A DNA stretch of 64,000 bases from Cichorium intybus (GCA_023525715.1 CM042013.1:80124494-80188493); one strand, 5' to 3'. Counted from the first letter of the stretch, positions 46,682 through 59,416 are shown. A program made the numbers and translations. Notes: generated by a model from the letters alone, not told the origin.

Positions 46682-47106
46682 AATTATTATTTTTGGATTT
46701 ATTTTTCAAATAATAAAAGTGTAAAAAATTAAAAAAAAATTAAGTTATATTGGTTCTATAGTTTCAAACCTTATTAAGGTTCATATCTAATAAAATAAAG
46801 TAACCTAAGTGAATATGAGGTGCAAGTAGATCCGATGTCAAAATGGATCCAAGGCTTCTAGCGAAAATAAAGTAAACAATTTCATCTCAGCGGGTTGACT
46901 TTTGTTTAGTGTATTGTACTTTGGGAGCTTTTTACTTTGTTCATTTTGGTTTTGCTTGAAGCGTCGAATCCATTTTGACCTCACTTCAATTTAAACAAGT
47001 TTTAAAATGGATGCTTTCAGGCATGAAAACATACAAAAAAAATAATTATATAATATTTTTGTTTGTTTTGTGTCGTTAAGGTATCTTAATTACACTAAAT
47101 AAACAA
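46682..47106. other. Unassigned AT-rich spacer
   Basis: No coding or repeat recognised. Confidence 0.5.
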
Positions 47107-47121
47107 ACAAATATCAATTTT

Positions 47122-47399
47122 ATTATTATTATTATTTTTTTTTGGTAACCGAGGACCCCACCCGACCCATCCTTTGGATAACCCTGATGAAGCAACATCG
47201 GGGCCCACACACACCTGGCAGCAGGGTGGTCCGGGTCAATCACCTACGGGGGTAGAGAGGTGGCCAGTGGCCATCCTCTGATTGAAACCAAACACTCCCT
47301 ATGGGGAAAGGGAGAGAGTGAGATTAGAACTTGGAACCTCTTTATGGGGGAAGAGAAAGAGTCCTAAGTCTTATCCACTAGGCCATCAGGGTGATGGTT
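47122..47399 (-). mobile_element. tRNA-derived SINE
   Basis: 278 bp, minus strand. Pol III A box tggcctagtgg (plus 47375-47385) and B box ggttccaagttc (plus 47327-47338), 37 bp apart, lie at the 5' end. The 3' end is A-rich with taa repeats. A perfect 15-bp duplication acaaatatcaatttt flanks it (47107-47121, 47400-47414), as expected for LINE-dependent insertion. Confidence 0.88.
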
Positions 47400-47414
47400 A
47401 CAAATATCAATTTT

Positions 47415-48239
47415 GTGTGAAACGTGTTTGTGATTGACCTTTATCAAAATAATATTTTATGCATGTTTTATTGACAAAAATATGTTATTGTTTGCATAGA
47501 CTCGGTAACCAATTTTCTTTATTGGATTTTTGTGTGTGATGTTTGGGTGGTTTTGATACTTGTAAAGTTGCAACTTCTATGTTGCTTTGTTATTATATTA
47601 GTTGAATTTTCCTTTTAATTTCTAAAAGTTTTAGATTAGATATGAAAATGTAATTCTTTAGAACATGCGATAAGATAAAAATGACGACAACCAAATGAGC
47701 CTATTGTGATTAGAATGCTATGGAGCGTCACCTGTGCATCAAGAGTAGATGACAAAACAAGTGGGAGTCGTATATCATTGTTGTTGTTGTTGTCATTAGA
47801 AATGACCAAGTTGTTCAATGTGATGGCTCACCTGCAAAATGCATACGATGATTCAATTCTTACCGTTATTTGCATTTATGTTTTGTTTATTTTCATTTGT
47901 TTATAAGTTTTTAAACTAGAAAGAAAATTCAAATGCAACAAGATATTTTTAAAGTTAACAAACGATTTTAATTGGAAAAATAAAAGTGTTTTATAATACC
48001 AAATTTAAATATTTTTAAATTGATTGTTTGCCGCAAATAAAGTTAAAACATCTTAAGTTAAATAAAAACAAAAACTTTTTTAACAAATGTAAATGACATG
48101 TCACCATGAAAACACACAACTAATAGTATTTCGATATGGAAAGTGTCAAACCTATAACGTCAGTTAGATTATTACTCAAAATGACGTGATACTCGTGATA
48201 GATCGAGAATCGTGGTCTGAATGTCACGTGGTTTTTGCA
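47415..48239. other. Unassigned spacer
   Basis: AT-rich. A (ttg)n stretch lies near 47780. Nothing else supported. Confidence 0.45.
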
Positions 48240-49399
48240 TGTTTGCTTTACCATCCGAGCTTGTGATCCATGATAGACGTATCCCAAGCAAAGATGAGCA
48301 TGGAAAGGATTACCATGCCAATTAACTTAAAACTCAACGTATCCTGACAGATCTAGAAATTTCATCATGATTGAAATTGGCAAAAGTATTAGCTACCTAA
48401 ATAATCTCTTGTTACAATTACGGAAAACCTTTTCACAAATAGATGTGAAATATGGATCCTAGTGTTGTCAAAATAATTTTGGGTGATAATTTTCTAAGGA
48501 TTATTACAAAACAGCTAACTAAGACAAACTCTATTTTAGTAGATGTCTTCAAACAATAACCCGTTTGCTACAAACTTTTCACGTCTAACTATCGTTTCAA
48601 AGGATAAACTCACCGTCTTAACCTATATTGACTTGATTTTAAATATAAGAATTAGGCTTAAATACAAAAAGAAAGAATCAGTCACTGATAAATATCATTT
48701 GGAGGATCCTCCAGTTAATGCAACTAGTGTTGTTAGAGACGATTATGAAAAACATCTCAATGAGTCAACTGAGGTAGCATGTGTCATGTTGGCGACCATG
48801 GTTATAGAGCTCTAAAATAACTTTCAGAACCATGGTTCATACGACATGGACAATCATATAAGGGATATGCTTTCATATAAGATAAATAGGAGTATTTTGA
48901 AATAGTCAAAGCCCTAGTGAGTTGTAAGCTACATGAGGGAGGGAGTGTTAGTGTACAGTTCCTTAAAATAAAGGCATACATTGACCAACTTGAACAGTTA
49001 AGTTTCCCGTTTAGTGGGAAGTTGGCTACAGACATTGTCTTCAACTCATTCCATAGTTCATATCATGGAACTACCTTTCATGTAATTGCCTGACATGCTT
49101 AAGGTCATTGTATCTAACTTGGTCAATGGTAAGCAGTCCAACGTCTCTCCTGTACTACCCACCAGGGAAGGAGGGATAAAAAAGAAGAGGGCCAACCATC
49201 CTAAGGGAAAAAAAGGGTAAAGTTGGGTTTTCTAACTCCAAAACTAATGCCATAGGATAGGGTAAAACCAAGTCGGAGATACCTCTCTCAAAGAACCCAG
49301 AGGAGGCCATATGTTTCCATTGCAAGAAAATGAGACATTGGAACCAGAGCTATCCCAAGTATCTGGAAGTGATTAAGAAGATCAAGGCCAATGTGTGTT
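48240..49399 (+). pseudogene. gag: copia leader and gag fragment
   Basis: 48240-48542 resembles the distal leader of elements C/D/I (gatccatgata, agatctagaaatttcat). Gag starts at 48543 after tttagtag and runs to 48815 (S-K-D-K-L-T, L-A-T-M-V-I-E-L), then decays. Near 49310-49350 a knuckle remnant C-F-H-C...H lacks its last Cys. It is cut at 49400 by the LTR of element G. Confidence 0.75.
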
Positions 49400-51848
49400 T
49401 GTCACACCCCCAAACTGGATTGGTGGAAACGTCTGAGGGTGGATGACTTCATGAACAATATCATAACAACGTTGTACAATAGTGATCAAAGCAAAACACA
49501 TCCATCATATATATAATTGTAAATGTTACATGAGTTCAAAAGTTAGTATGTTTCAAATACAATTACAATATGATTCCAAAAATACATAGTATGAAGTCGT
49601 AGCGTCCCATCGTCAAATCTTGTATTTACCTTATCAATTTCCTAAGAATACAAGTAGTTTTAAAAATTAAGTTGGTGAGTTCATAAGAGTTTTGTATGAT
49701 AAAATCCATTTCATCATAAAATATAGTACTGTAACCTAGAAAATCTAATATTTTCTTATAAAAATGTTAAAGTCTTAAAACCCAAAGACTAATAATGTAT
49801 AACGTAGTTTTTAATCTTGTATAAAATTATTTAAAATGTATATTCCCACGTAAACTAAATATATCGTTGATTTTTCCATGTGAGACTCCCTATAACCATA
49901 CTATGACCATGTAAGCCTGCTGCGACGTTTTTCAGGCATCGGAATGTTAGAAATTTGTCACCTCAGACCTGCCGGTCTAGCTGTAGCTAACAGCTCAGGT
50001 GCGGGTTTGTCAATCTCGTATAGATCTATACACAAATATCACGCTCTCTTACCGAGACTCTGGTTATAAATTTAGGACTTTTAGTATGTGTACTTAATTA
50101 AGTACTGTGAACACACGTCTCACAAAAATTGTTATCAACTTGTTTATGATTATTTGTATATGAAAAACTCTTGTATTTGCCATTATCATTTTTCTCATGA
50201 TAATATAATAGTATATAATAATTATATAATTTCATATAATATTTGTCTTGTTCCAAAAAGTCATAGAAGTATTTATGTCCATAAACTATTCCTATAATAG
50301 CTTATTTTTAATATTTCGTTACACAAGATATATATACTCAAACATATACGAAATAACTTGCTTAGATGTTCATAAATGACATCTTTTAGGATATTTCACA
50401 AAAAAATTGTGTAAAAACATGGTTATAAGCATTTTTGCTAGAAAAATCATATTTTCGGTCACAAAAACATAGTTTTTACAAGTTTTCGTTTTTGTGACTT
50501 TTCGTTAGAAGATCTAGCATGTTTATATTCATTATTATTGTAGATTTGTATTTTTATTTAAACATATCACATAATAATGTTCATAACACTTGGATCTAAC
50601 ATTATTTCTTGTAGAAAACCTTTTTACACAAAAACTAGTTAAAAACTTGTGTAAATATAGTCATTTTTATAGTGTAATATTGTATTCTACCCTAAAAACT
50701 TGAATAAAGATGAAAAAGAGGGTTATGAACTCATCATTGAAGCGTGATTAAACAAAAAACGAGCTTGGTCTTAGGTTTGGACTTGAAAAATGCTCTGAAA
50801 TAACGACGTTCTTGAACGAAAACCGGTGGCTAACGGTGGCGGAATGGCGGCAAGCGGTGGCCGGAGGTGGTGGAGGGTGGTGGCCGAAGGTTGTATATGG
50901 TGGTGGTGTGGTCAGATTTTGAGAGAAAGAGATGAGAAGATGGAGGAATTCTTGTGTTCAAATGAAGATGCATCACCTTTTATGAGATTTGGAGATATGA
51001 TTTTTGCAATTCTTTAATGAGAGTATCATTTCATAGCCATAAGGGCTAGATCATGAATTGTAGCATGGAGATATGGTGTGATGTTTGGGGATCATAGCAG
51101 CCGATTTGGAGGGCGGGGGGGGGGGGGGGGTGGGGTAGGGGTGGGTTGATCTTTTATAACTTATACAAATTGGTTTATAACAATGAGTGTTTTTATAAAA
51201 TGCGTAAAACGTTTGACGTATTTTTATAAGTTTTTGGAGATGATCTAATAAATAAATGTTATGTATAAAAATATTGGTAAACACTCATTTAGATTGACTC
51301 GTAACTCGTTAGATGATGATATACGCGTTTAAGCCAGTATTCTTCCGATTAAGCGATTTTTAGCATTTTACCGAAAATTATATTTGGGTATGAAATTAAA
51401 TACTAGAAAATATTACGCTTCATAATACATGTTTCGTTATCCCATTTTTGATGTTTAAGGCACCACGTTTTGTATTTTAGGTCCAAGCCCTGTGTACATT
51501 TATCGTTCACAGCGATTTAAATGTTGTAACTTTCACATGCGAACTTCGTCTTCAACGTTCTATATGTCCACGGATTCGTATTCACGAATTTATCATTTTA
51601 TGAATATTATTAATACCAAAATAATATTTGTGTGATTATCGAATTCTTATGCTATTGTAGTTCATTATCCGTATTTAAAGCGTTTACCCGATAATTGATT
51701 TGAATTAGCGTACGTAGTATTATAATATCCAATAATACATCGTAAAGGAGATGAAAAATACATTTCGAACATAATGACCTAACGTACACTTCGGTTAACT
51801 TGGGTCGACTTTCGTTGACTTTTGTTGACCAATTTGACAGTTGTCACA
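49400..51848 (-). repeat. 3' LTR of element G
   Basis: 2,449 bp, tgtcacacccccaaa...gacagttgtcaca. It includes a G-rich run (about 51112-51140) and a ggtgg-rich patch (50825-50905). The boundaries come from TG/CA ends and adjoining coding, not from a second LTR. Confidence 0.8.
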
Positions 51849-51902
51849 TCATCTACCCGTTAGAAGGAATTTCGTCCCGAAATTTAGTACTTGAGTAGAT
51901 TC

Positions 51903-52286
51903 TCAAGAGTTTGAGAAAAGATGTGAGTATTTCTGTTTCATTTGGTCCTCACGTTCCCAGGTAAATTCAGGCCCATATTTGGCGCTCCAACGAACCTTTA
52001 CTATTGGTATGCGGCTTTGCTTCATTCTCTTGACTTCCATGTCCATGATTTCCACAGGTTCTTCGACGAAGTGGAGATTCTCGATTACATAAATCTCGTC
52101 AAGTGGAATGACAAGAGTCTCATCGGACAGACACTTCTTTAGATTGGACATATGGAAAGTGGGATGCACGTTGCTGAGTTCCTGTGGTAACCGAAGTGTG
52201 TAGGCTACCCGGCCGATCCTAGCAAGGATCTCGAATGGCCCAATGTATCTTGGATTCAGTTTCCCACTTTTTCCAAAACATATCAT
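51903..52286 (-). pseudogene. pol: integrase C-terminus with chromodomain, element G
   Basis: 127 codons: L-N-P-R-Y-I-G-P-F-E-I-L, L-P-Q-E-L-S-N-V-H-P-T-F-H, then a chromodomain-like end (I-V-K-V-R-W ... F-T-W-E-R-E-D-Q-M) and a terminal S-H-L-F. Overlaps the integrase core ORF in another frame. Confidence 0.88.
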
Positions 52287-53240
52287 CCCTTCCAGGGTGA
52301 GACCTTCAACAATACGCGGTCGGCAACCTGGAACTCTAAGGGCTTACGTTGTTTATCGGCATAACTCTTTTGTCGGTCACGAGATGCTTTTAATCGTTCA
52401 TGGATCTGAACGATTTTCTCTGTCGTTTCTTGTATGATCTCAGGAGCGGTGAGAGTGCTATTAGGTACTTGTCCTTTGGCTAATTGAGTATCACCCACCT
52501 CAGCCCAGCATAGAGGGGATCTGCACTTGCGCCCGTCGAGGGCTTCAAACGGAGCAACTTTAATGCTCGTGTGATAACTATTATTGTATGAAAACTCGAT
52601 GAGCAGCAAATGGGTGTCCCATGCTTTACCGAATTCTATCACACAAGCTCTCAACATGCCTTCCAGCGTTTGGATGGTTCTTTCACTTTGCCCTTCGGTT
52701 TGCGGATGGTAAGTTGTACTCATGTCGAGTCTGGTACCCAAGGCCTTTTGCAACGATTGCCAAAAAGATGATGTAAATCGACTATCACTATCTGAGATAA
52801 TGGATATTGGCGCACCATGCAATCGTATAATCTCTCTGATGTATGTCGTTGTCAGTTTCTCTATTTTGTTTGTCTCTTTAATTGGTAGGAAATGTGCGGA
52901 CTTGGTTAACCTATCGACAATTACCTATATGGTGTCTAGTCCACCGGTTGTCTTAGGCAATATGGTTATAAAGTCCATGGTTATCCGCTCCCATTTCCGC
53001 TCCGGTATCTCTGGTTGTTGTAATAAACCCGAGGGCTTTTGATATTCTACTTTGACCTTGGCGCAAGTCAAACACTTGCCCACATAAGTAGCAATTTTTG
53101 CTTTCATGTTTCGCCACCAATATAATTTCTTGAGGTCCAGATACATTTTGTCGGTCCCGGGATGAACGGAGTACCTGGTATTGTGAGCCTCGTTCATGAT
53201 AATGTCTCTGTACCCGCCAAATCTTGGTGTCCAGATTCAA
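52283..53240 (-). pseudogene. pol: integrase zinc finger and core of element G
   Basis: 52925-53197: zinc finger (H-P-G-T-D-K-M-Y ... C-L-T-C-A) and the core start M-D-F-I-T-I-L-P. 52283-52822: S-D-S-D-S-R-F-T-S, H-P-Q-T-E-G-Q-S-E-R-T, then A-P-F-E-A-L-D-G. The acidic residues of the later core are present. A stop near 52925 splits the domain. Confidence 0.9.
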
Positions 53241-53353
53241 TTCATGAGGTAACGAGCTCCGTCATCCTTGACCTCAAGGTTTTTATCCATTCCTCGTAAG
53301 GCTTCACTTGCGACGTTCTCAGGTTTTAAGGCTTCGAGTTACGCCTCCTTGAT

Positions 53354-53761
53354 CTAAGTGGACAGATGTGAATGGATCATTATTGTCAATGACTTCACTC
53401 GGTGGACCGAGTATTCCTTTTGACTTAGGGCATCCGCTACTACGTTGGCCTTGCCCGGATGATAACGAATTTCACATTCATAGTCACTTAGCAATTCCAC
53501 CCATTGTCGTTGCCTCATGTTGAGCTCCTTTTGATTGAGGATGTGTTGGAGACTCTTGTGGTCAATGAAGATCGTACACTTAGTACCATAAAGGTAGTGT
53601 CTCCAGATCTTTAATGCAAATACTACTGCCCCTAACTCGAGGTCATGTGTGGTGTAGTTGACCTCGTGGGTTTTGAGTTGTCTCGAAGCATAGGCAATGA
53701 CCTTTCCCCTTTGCATGAGTACACAACCTAGACCCTGCTTGGATGCATCGCAGTAGACCAC
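53354..53761 (-). pseudogene. pol: RNase H of element G
   Basis: V-Y-C-D-A-S, H-D-L-E-L-G-A-V, I-D-H-K-S-L and N-V-V-A-D-A-L-S: the gypsy RNase H core, open for 135 codons; both ends leave the frame. Confidence 0.9.
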
Positions 53762-54569
53762 AAAGTCTTCCGTTCCCTCTGGGAGGGACAGAATCGGAGC
53801 ACTACATAAAGCTTGTTTTAGGGTTTGGAAGGCAGTGTCTTATTTATCCTCCCAATTGAAGGTTACACATTTCTGTGTCAAGGCAGTAAGTCGATTTGCG
53901 ATTTCCGTCGGTGTTCTCGGTGCTTCCCAGTTTTCAATTGCTTTGATGTTGGGAGGATCCACATGTATCCCTTCCTCGCTGACTACATTGCCTAGAAAGT
54001 CCACCTTTCGGATCCAAAATTCACATTTTTAAAATTTTACATACAACTTTTCCGCCCTTAGCGTCTCCAAAACTTGTCGTAGGTGTTGACTATGTTCCTC
54101 CTTACTTCGTGAATAGATCAAATATGTCGTTGATGAACACTATCACAAATTTATCTAAGTAAGGTCGGCATACGAGGTTCATTAGGTCCATGAACACCGC
54201 AGGCACATTAGTCAATCCGAAGGGCATTACAACAAACTCATAGTGACCGTAACAAGTCCTAAATGTCGTCGTAGGAACATCTTCTTCCTGAACTCTGAGC
54301 TGGTGGTACCCCGACCTTAGATTGATTTTTTAGAAGTAACTAGATCCTTGGAGTTGGTCCAATAGGTCGTTAATTCGGGGTAGTAGATATCGGTTCTTGC
54401 TGGTGAGTTTGGTCAACTCCTGATATTCAATGCACATACGGAATGATCCATCTTTCTTCTTCACGAACAAGACCGGTGCTCCCCAAGGTGAGAAGCTCGG
54501 TCTGATGAACCCTTTACTTAGTAGTTCGTTCAACTGGACAGTTCCTGCATTTCTGCAGAGGCTAACCAA
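53762..54569 (-). pseudogene. pol: reverse transcriptase of element G
   Basis: 54330-54569 is open (S-P-W-G-A-P-V-L-F-V-K-K-K-D-G-S). The rest is readable only across stops and shifts, with F-G-L-T-N and the catalytic box. That box reads F-I-N-D-I (54124-54138), Asn replacing the first catalytic Asp. Confidence 0.85.
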
Positions 54570-55131
54570 TATGGTGATTTTGGTACAGGGGTGGCTCTAG
54601 GAATCAAGTCGATTCTGAAATCGACTTGTCGTGCGGTTGGTACTCCCGGAAGGTCTTCTGGGAATACATCGGAAAAGTTGCAGACTTTAGGAATCTCCTT
54701 GATACTATTTACTTCTTTCATCTCATCAACCACGTGGGCTAGAAATGCGTGGTATCTTTTGTGTAGGTACTTTCGGGCTTTAATACAAGATGAGGAACTA
54801 GCCAATCCATACCAAAAATCACATCAAAGCTTCCTACTCTAACAGGCATTAGGTCGATTTGGAAGGAGTGATCGTTCAGGGTCAGTCTGCATCCTACGTA
54901 TATGTCGTTGGTACTTTCTGTTTTGCCATTAGACATTTCTATTGTGAATGTTTCATTGAGTGGTTGGGGTTTTTGTTTTAGTAAATATTTAAACTTGTGG
55001 CTTACGAAACTCCTCTCCGCACCGGTATCGAATAGTATACATGCATATGAGTTATTGAGGAGAAACGTACCGGTAACTACAGTGGGATCCTCCACTGCTT
55101 CTGCACGTCCCATTGCTAAAACCCTTCCCAT
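54530..55131 (-). pseudogene. pol: protease of element G
   Basis: 54739-55131: L-F-D-T-G-A-E-R-S-F-V-S, the canonical retropepsin triad, and V-I-F-G-M-D-W-L. 54530-54805 overlaps in another frame and leads toward RT (F-P-E-D-L-P-G-V-P). Confidence 0.88.
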
Positions 55132-55197
55132 GCCCCCAATATTCTTGTTCTTTGCGTTCGGGCACTCCCTTTTAAAATACCCCGTCTTCCCACATCC

Positions 55198-55550
55198 CTA
55201 ACAGGCTTGGCTCACCCCAGCATTGGTGGCTTGGGTGGCCTGTTGAGTTGACGCCCTACAAAAGCGAGAAGTATGCTCCTTTCGGCCACAGTTTGTACAT
55301 TGCATTTCTTTGCAAGCTCCATGGTGGTGAAAGTTGCATTTGTTGCATTTAGGTAGGGTCCCAACGTATTGCTTCATCGTCGTCGGGACAGTGGCGGCAT
55401 GGACTGCCGCAATTTGTTGTGTCTTAGCATCTTTCTGGTTTGATTGGCTTTTTCCCCTCTTCCAGGGCTTTCGCTTGTTGTCCCTGCCCCTTGGTTGATC
55501 AGTTTTAAGAGTCATGGTGCCCTGGCGGACTCCATGGTCAACCAGTCTTT
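55198..55550 (-). pseudogene. gag: gag zinc-finger end of element G
   Basis: Basic region then C-N-K-C...H-H-H-G-A-C and a CCHC knuckle C-T-N-C-G-R-K-E-H-T-S-R-F-C. Truncated by element H at 55551. Confidence 0.85.
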
Positions 55551-56354
55551 TGAAAGGTTTTCTGAAAATCTATGAACTAAAATCCTAAGTTCACATGCAA
55601 CCTAGATTGGAACTATGTTTTCTAATTTAAACATATAATGAAATCCCTAAAGGCCAAACAAAAATTACCAAAAGAAATAAAGAAGAAAAACTAACCTTTT
55701 GATCCTTAGATCTCTTGGAAGCAAGCACCACAAGTGTCGTGCCTCTAATGGCTCACACCCAAGAACTTGGCAAGGAAGAGAGCAAGAGAGAAGGGTTGGA
55801 GAACCTTTAGAATGGCGTGGAATATGGGGTGGGGAGGTCCTATATTTATAGTCTCAAGGTGATAAGCAATAAGGAGTATAACTGCCTTATCTAAGATCCT
55901 AATATGATAAGGCTATTATCAGATAAAAGGATATGCTTATCACTGCCATAAAAAACCCATAGGGTTTCAAAATCCACAAGGCCTTAGGCCTAGATTTCGT
56001 ACAAACCCATATAGGTAAGCCTAATTGTCTATTGCTCAACTATTGAACAATTACAATTCAGCCCCTGTACTTTTAGTTTATCCAATTAATCCCAAAATTA
56101 ATTCTAATTAATTTCTGATCAATCATTAATTAAATGATATGATTCCTAATTAATATATTATTGTCATAATATATTAATAAATCATTTATTCCTCTTTTCT
56201 AATTAATATATTATCTCCATAATATATCCATCTTTCTCTTTATATGCAATCTTGTCCTCTGCCAGGTTATGAGGGCAACCCAAAAGGACTGTGATGCCAT
56301 CAATTCAAACATATGTATCAATTATAGTTATGGCTTAGACCACTTAATCCAACA
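55551..56354 (-). repeat. 3' LTR of element H
   Basis: 804 bp, tgaaaggttttctg...ttaatccaaca, then the polypurine tract gtctcccacttg. Sense TATA box ctataaatatagg at 55839-55851; LTR hairpin at 55725-55742. Confidence 0.88.
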
Positions 56355-58068
56355 GTCTCCCACTTGTATAAATTGTAGCTTATTAGAAACTGCTGCCGAA
56401 CTCTGACCCAGTCAGTTCTGTCCATAGATAAGTGATCATATGATCCTCCGTCCAACAAGATATTTCTGGACATGAGACATGGATTGAGATCAATCTGTGT
56501 CTGATACTCTGTTTCCCGATTTCCGATCTGCATATGACATAAGACTTCTAATTGAACACATCAATTCAGTCGTGGCTGGCCAGCACTTTAGTCAACTTCA
56601 AAATCATCGAGAGGCCTACAGATATCTGTTTCCCATCAGGGTCAAGGAACGAATAAGCTTCGACTCATATGATTGTGTCTTTTACTCTTCAAAATCGCGC
56701 ACAACAATACGTTTTATAACATTGAGTTACCGATGCATTTACGCATTATCAATGCACAACCGACTTGTAAATTTCAACTCATATGTCTCTGCTTCAAGAC
56801 CATAAGATATTATCGTCTCAAAAATTTCTCGTGATATAATCCATGAAGCAATTCTTTGAGCATGGTTTTATCCAATACTCAAATCTCTATTTCTAAGTAC
56901 TCATGAACGTTGTAGCAATGAGTTGCTATGATTAACTCCTTAGATAATCTACAATCCAATTCATGACAGTCTTGATTCAATACATACTTCCCAAAGTATG
57001 AGCGACCGTGGACCTTTTGAATAATTAAATTATTCGGGAAGTAAAACATGCGAAAGCGAAACATAAAATCTGACTGGCAGCTACTCTTGCTTATTACCAA
57101 GTCTCCACGAGGTAATCACCAAATCAGATCTTTCATAATACTATTATCCATTTCTTGTTTTTCTTTTAAACTTTCAATTCAAGTTTTATATGTTTGTCTA
57201 CATGAACCTTTTACTCTTTCTATGTATCCATAGTGTCTTATACTGATACACTTTTATTGCAGGCGATCCAATCGGATGCTCTTCCGATGTCATCTCAATA
57301 TATTATTATGTCTTTCTCTCTCTCCTAGCTCCATTATGGTGATGTGTACTGTGACTTCCCATGGTTCTCGGCGTACTGCACCCTAAGACTATTTCGAGGT
57401 GTTACGATGTGCCGGTGAACCACACGCGCTCCATCACAATACCAACGAAACTCTTTAACCATGAAGTCCTACATCACCAGGTCCTGGTGTAAACAATTAC
57501 CTGATTCGAAACTCCTTTCAAATTGTTATTACCACATTCACCCCAACCATTTCCCAATGATTTCTCATGTGTGTTTAACAAATCCATCCAGTATTCCTAG
57601 CCAGACTATATCCTGAAACCAACTTACTATGCTCCCAGCATTAAGTCATCAGGATCTGTTCATGACAGTTCTGATAGATCCAAAAAGCTCGTGGAACCCG
57701 ATCTAATCTTATTCCAATCCCTTTTGGAATCTAGAGATTATTTGTGTCATGACTTTCGAGAAAACTATTTCCTTTCGGATATTCTTTCTCATGCATCTTG
57801 AATCTTATCAAGATCATGCTTACAATGGCTAGGTCTATACTGATGATTTCATCTATCCGATAAACGTCTGTAAACTACGTGAGTATGTTGCACCTTCTTT
57901 ATATCTCTTATGCCAAGTCATCACACCTTGCAATAATAGGAAACTCCTTTCTTGTGGCTATGCATCTTGAATCTTATCAAGATCATATTGGCAGAGTTTT
58001 GATCTATCTCATAGATGTTCACAACCACTTGAGTACGCTGTATCTCTATTAAGTTTTTCATAATGAAT

Positions 58069-58113
58069 CATCTCTTAATGTCAAATCATTACACTTTGTA
58101 ATGATAAGAGATG
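58069..58113 (-). other. Conserved 3'-region hairpin of element H
   Basis: Sense outer stem catctctta / taagagatg and inner stem cattaca / tgtaatg, both perfect. Confidence 0.65.
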
Positions 58114-58385
58114 TTTCCTAGAAACAATATGTAACCAACATACAGCCATAGGCAGATAACAACGATACTCCCACTGGCTTTGACTCTTTTGGACTATTCA
58201 TAAAATCCAAACCTTTTGGCACATTTTGAGAATCTAAAACCTTTCCAACATAGTTATGGGAATCTTTCAGGCTATTTACAAAATCTAAACTTTTTGGTAC
58301 ATTTTGAGAATCCGAATATCCTTTCTTGCGAGGTGCCCGTGGGATGAATCATGGGGCCACGTACCTTCTGTATTTGCATGCCCTT

Positions 58386-58440
58386 TGTGAGTCCCTATTA
58401 GTGTGCCGGTAATCCACACACGCTCACCTAACGACTCACA
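58386..58440 (-). other. GGTTAACC-type hairpin, 3' copy 1, element H
   Basis: Outer stem tgtgagtc / gactcaca (8 bp perfect); sense loop core gtgtggattaccggcac. Confidence 0.6.
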
Positions 58441-58757
58441 GAATCAATTACTTGACTCTGAGTATCGTCTCACTCAACCAGATGTTTTGAAAGTACATTT
58501 CTATCAATCAAATTTCCACATAGACTGTGTCTTGCCCTAAGGTTCTCTTATTTAGCAGCAACCAGGTTCACCAATGCTTCCAAGTAGTCGGACTGCTAAT
58601 CCGTATTTTAGTGTTTTACCACTAATCGGTATGTCACCCAGATCATAACATCTTATGTCGGTGACCAATACTATTGGTTAAGAGAAGAGTATGTCAGGTT
58701 TAACAGAAATTTGATTCCTGCTCAAAGCCTAGTGATCACTAAAGGTTCTTTTACTTG

Positions 58758-59402
58758 ATTTATTAATTGTTTAATAAATCAGTAGAAATAAATAAATATT
58801 TTATTAATATATTTAAGTGTTAATATATTAATTAGAAACCATAATAATTAATTAGAAATTAATCTAGCATTAATTGGACTTAATTTGGAGATTAAAATAA
58901 TTAATTAAAAATGCAGGGACTAGTTTGTATTTATTCAATAGTTGAATAACTGGCAAGCCAGTAGCCAGGGGCCAAAGTTGGCGCCAATATGGAGGGAACT
59001 CCATAGTTGGCGAAAACCCTAATTAGGGTTTAGTAGCCTTGGTCCAAATGGTCAACAGGCTTCCCATTAAGGAGGCTCCTCTAGGGTTTCAGCTGTAACC
59101 CTAGGAGGCTATAAAAGGAATCTCCTGGCTCCCACTTCCTACGCCAACTCTCTCTACCAGAAGAAACTCTGCTGTCTTCTCTCCTCCATTGCTTGGGTGT
59201 GACTCCACTTGAGGCAGGATACTTGTGCTGCTAGCTTCTGAAACAAGGATCAAAGGTTGGTTCTTCTGTTTTATACTTTAGAAATTATTGTTGGCCTTTA
59301 GGTTTTATATTATATGTTCATAGAAGAAAACATAGATCTCTCTTAGGGTTGCATGTGAACTTAGGTGATTTTCTAGTTCATTGTTTTGTGTAAAACCCTT
59401 CA
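58758..59402 (+). repeat. 5' LTR of element I, 5' truncated
   Basis: Aligns with the inner and 3' part of the H LTR; the first ~170 bp, including tgttgg, are missing. TATA box tataaaag at 59110-59117; LTR hairpin gcag...ctgc at 59216-59233. Ends ttca at 59402. Confidence 0.8.
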
Positions 59403-59403
59403 G

Positions 59404-59416
59404 TGGTATCAGAGCC
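59404..59416 (+). other. Primer binding site of element I (tRNA-Met type)
   Basis: tggtatcagagcc, one base after the LTR. Confidence 0.9.

Larger units (their letters stand above)
49400..55550 (-). mobile_element. Element G: chromodomain Ty3/gypsy element, minus strand, 5' part missing
   Basis: 3' LTR, integrase with chromodomain-like end, RNase H, RT, protease and gag zinc finger in reverse order, then interrupted at 55551 by element H. The rest of gag and the 5' LTR are not in the window. Many stops and shifts. The left flank 5-mer is gtgtt; its partner is not visible. Confidence 0.9.
55551..58757 (-). mobile_element. Element H: D-family element, 3' half, minus strand
   Basis: 3' LTR (55551-56354) and 3' non-coding region colinear with element D. 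It stops at 58757 where element I begins in the opposite direction; leader, gag and 5' LTR are missing. Confidence 0.85.
56355..58757 (-). other. 3' non-coding region of element H
   Basis: No ORF supported. Same order as in D: 3' untranslated region to ~57116, polypurine-like hairpin (57093-57116), hairpin copies at ~57396-57444 and 58386-58440, ~190-bp repeats (57740-58010) and a 45-nt hairpin (58069-58113). Confidence 0.75.

Noticed and set aside
47327..47385. tRNA gene suggested by A and B boxes
   Set aside because: No cloverleaf or acceptor stem; boxes belong to a SINE with a perfect target duplication.
47636..47906. Two overlapping ORFs around 47.7 kb
   Set aside because: Low-complexity (ttg)n stretch, no recognisable domain, opposite-strand shadows of each other.
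50826..51017. Gly/Trp-rich ORF in the G LTR
   Set aside because: Derives from a ggtgg-rich patch of a 2.4-kb LTR on the strand opposite to the element; no family match.
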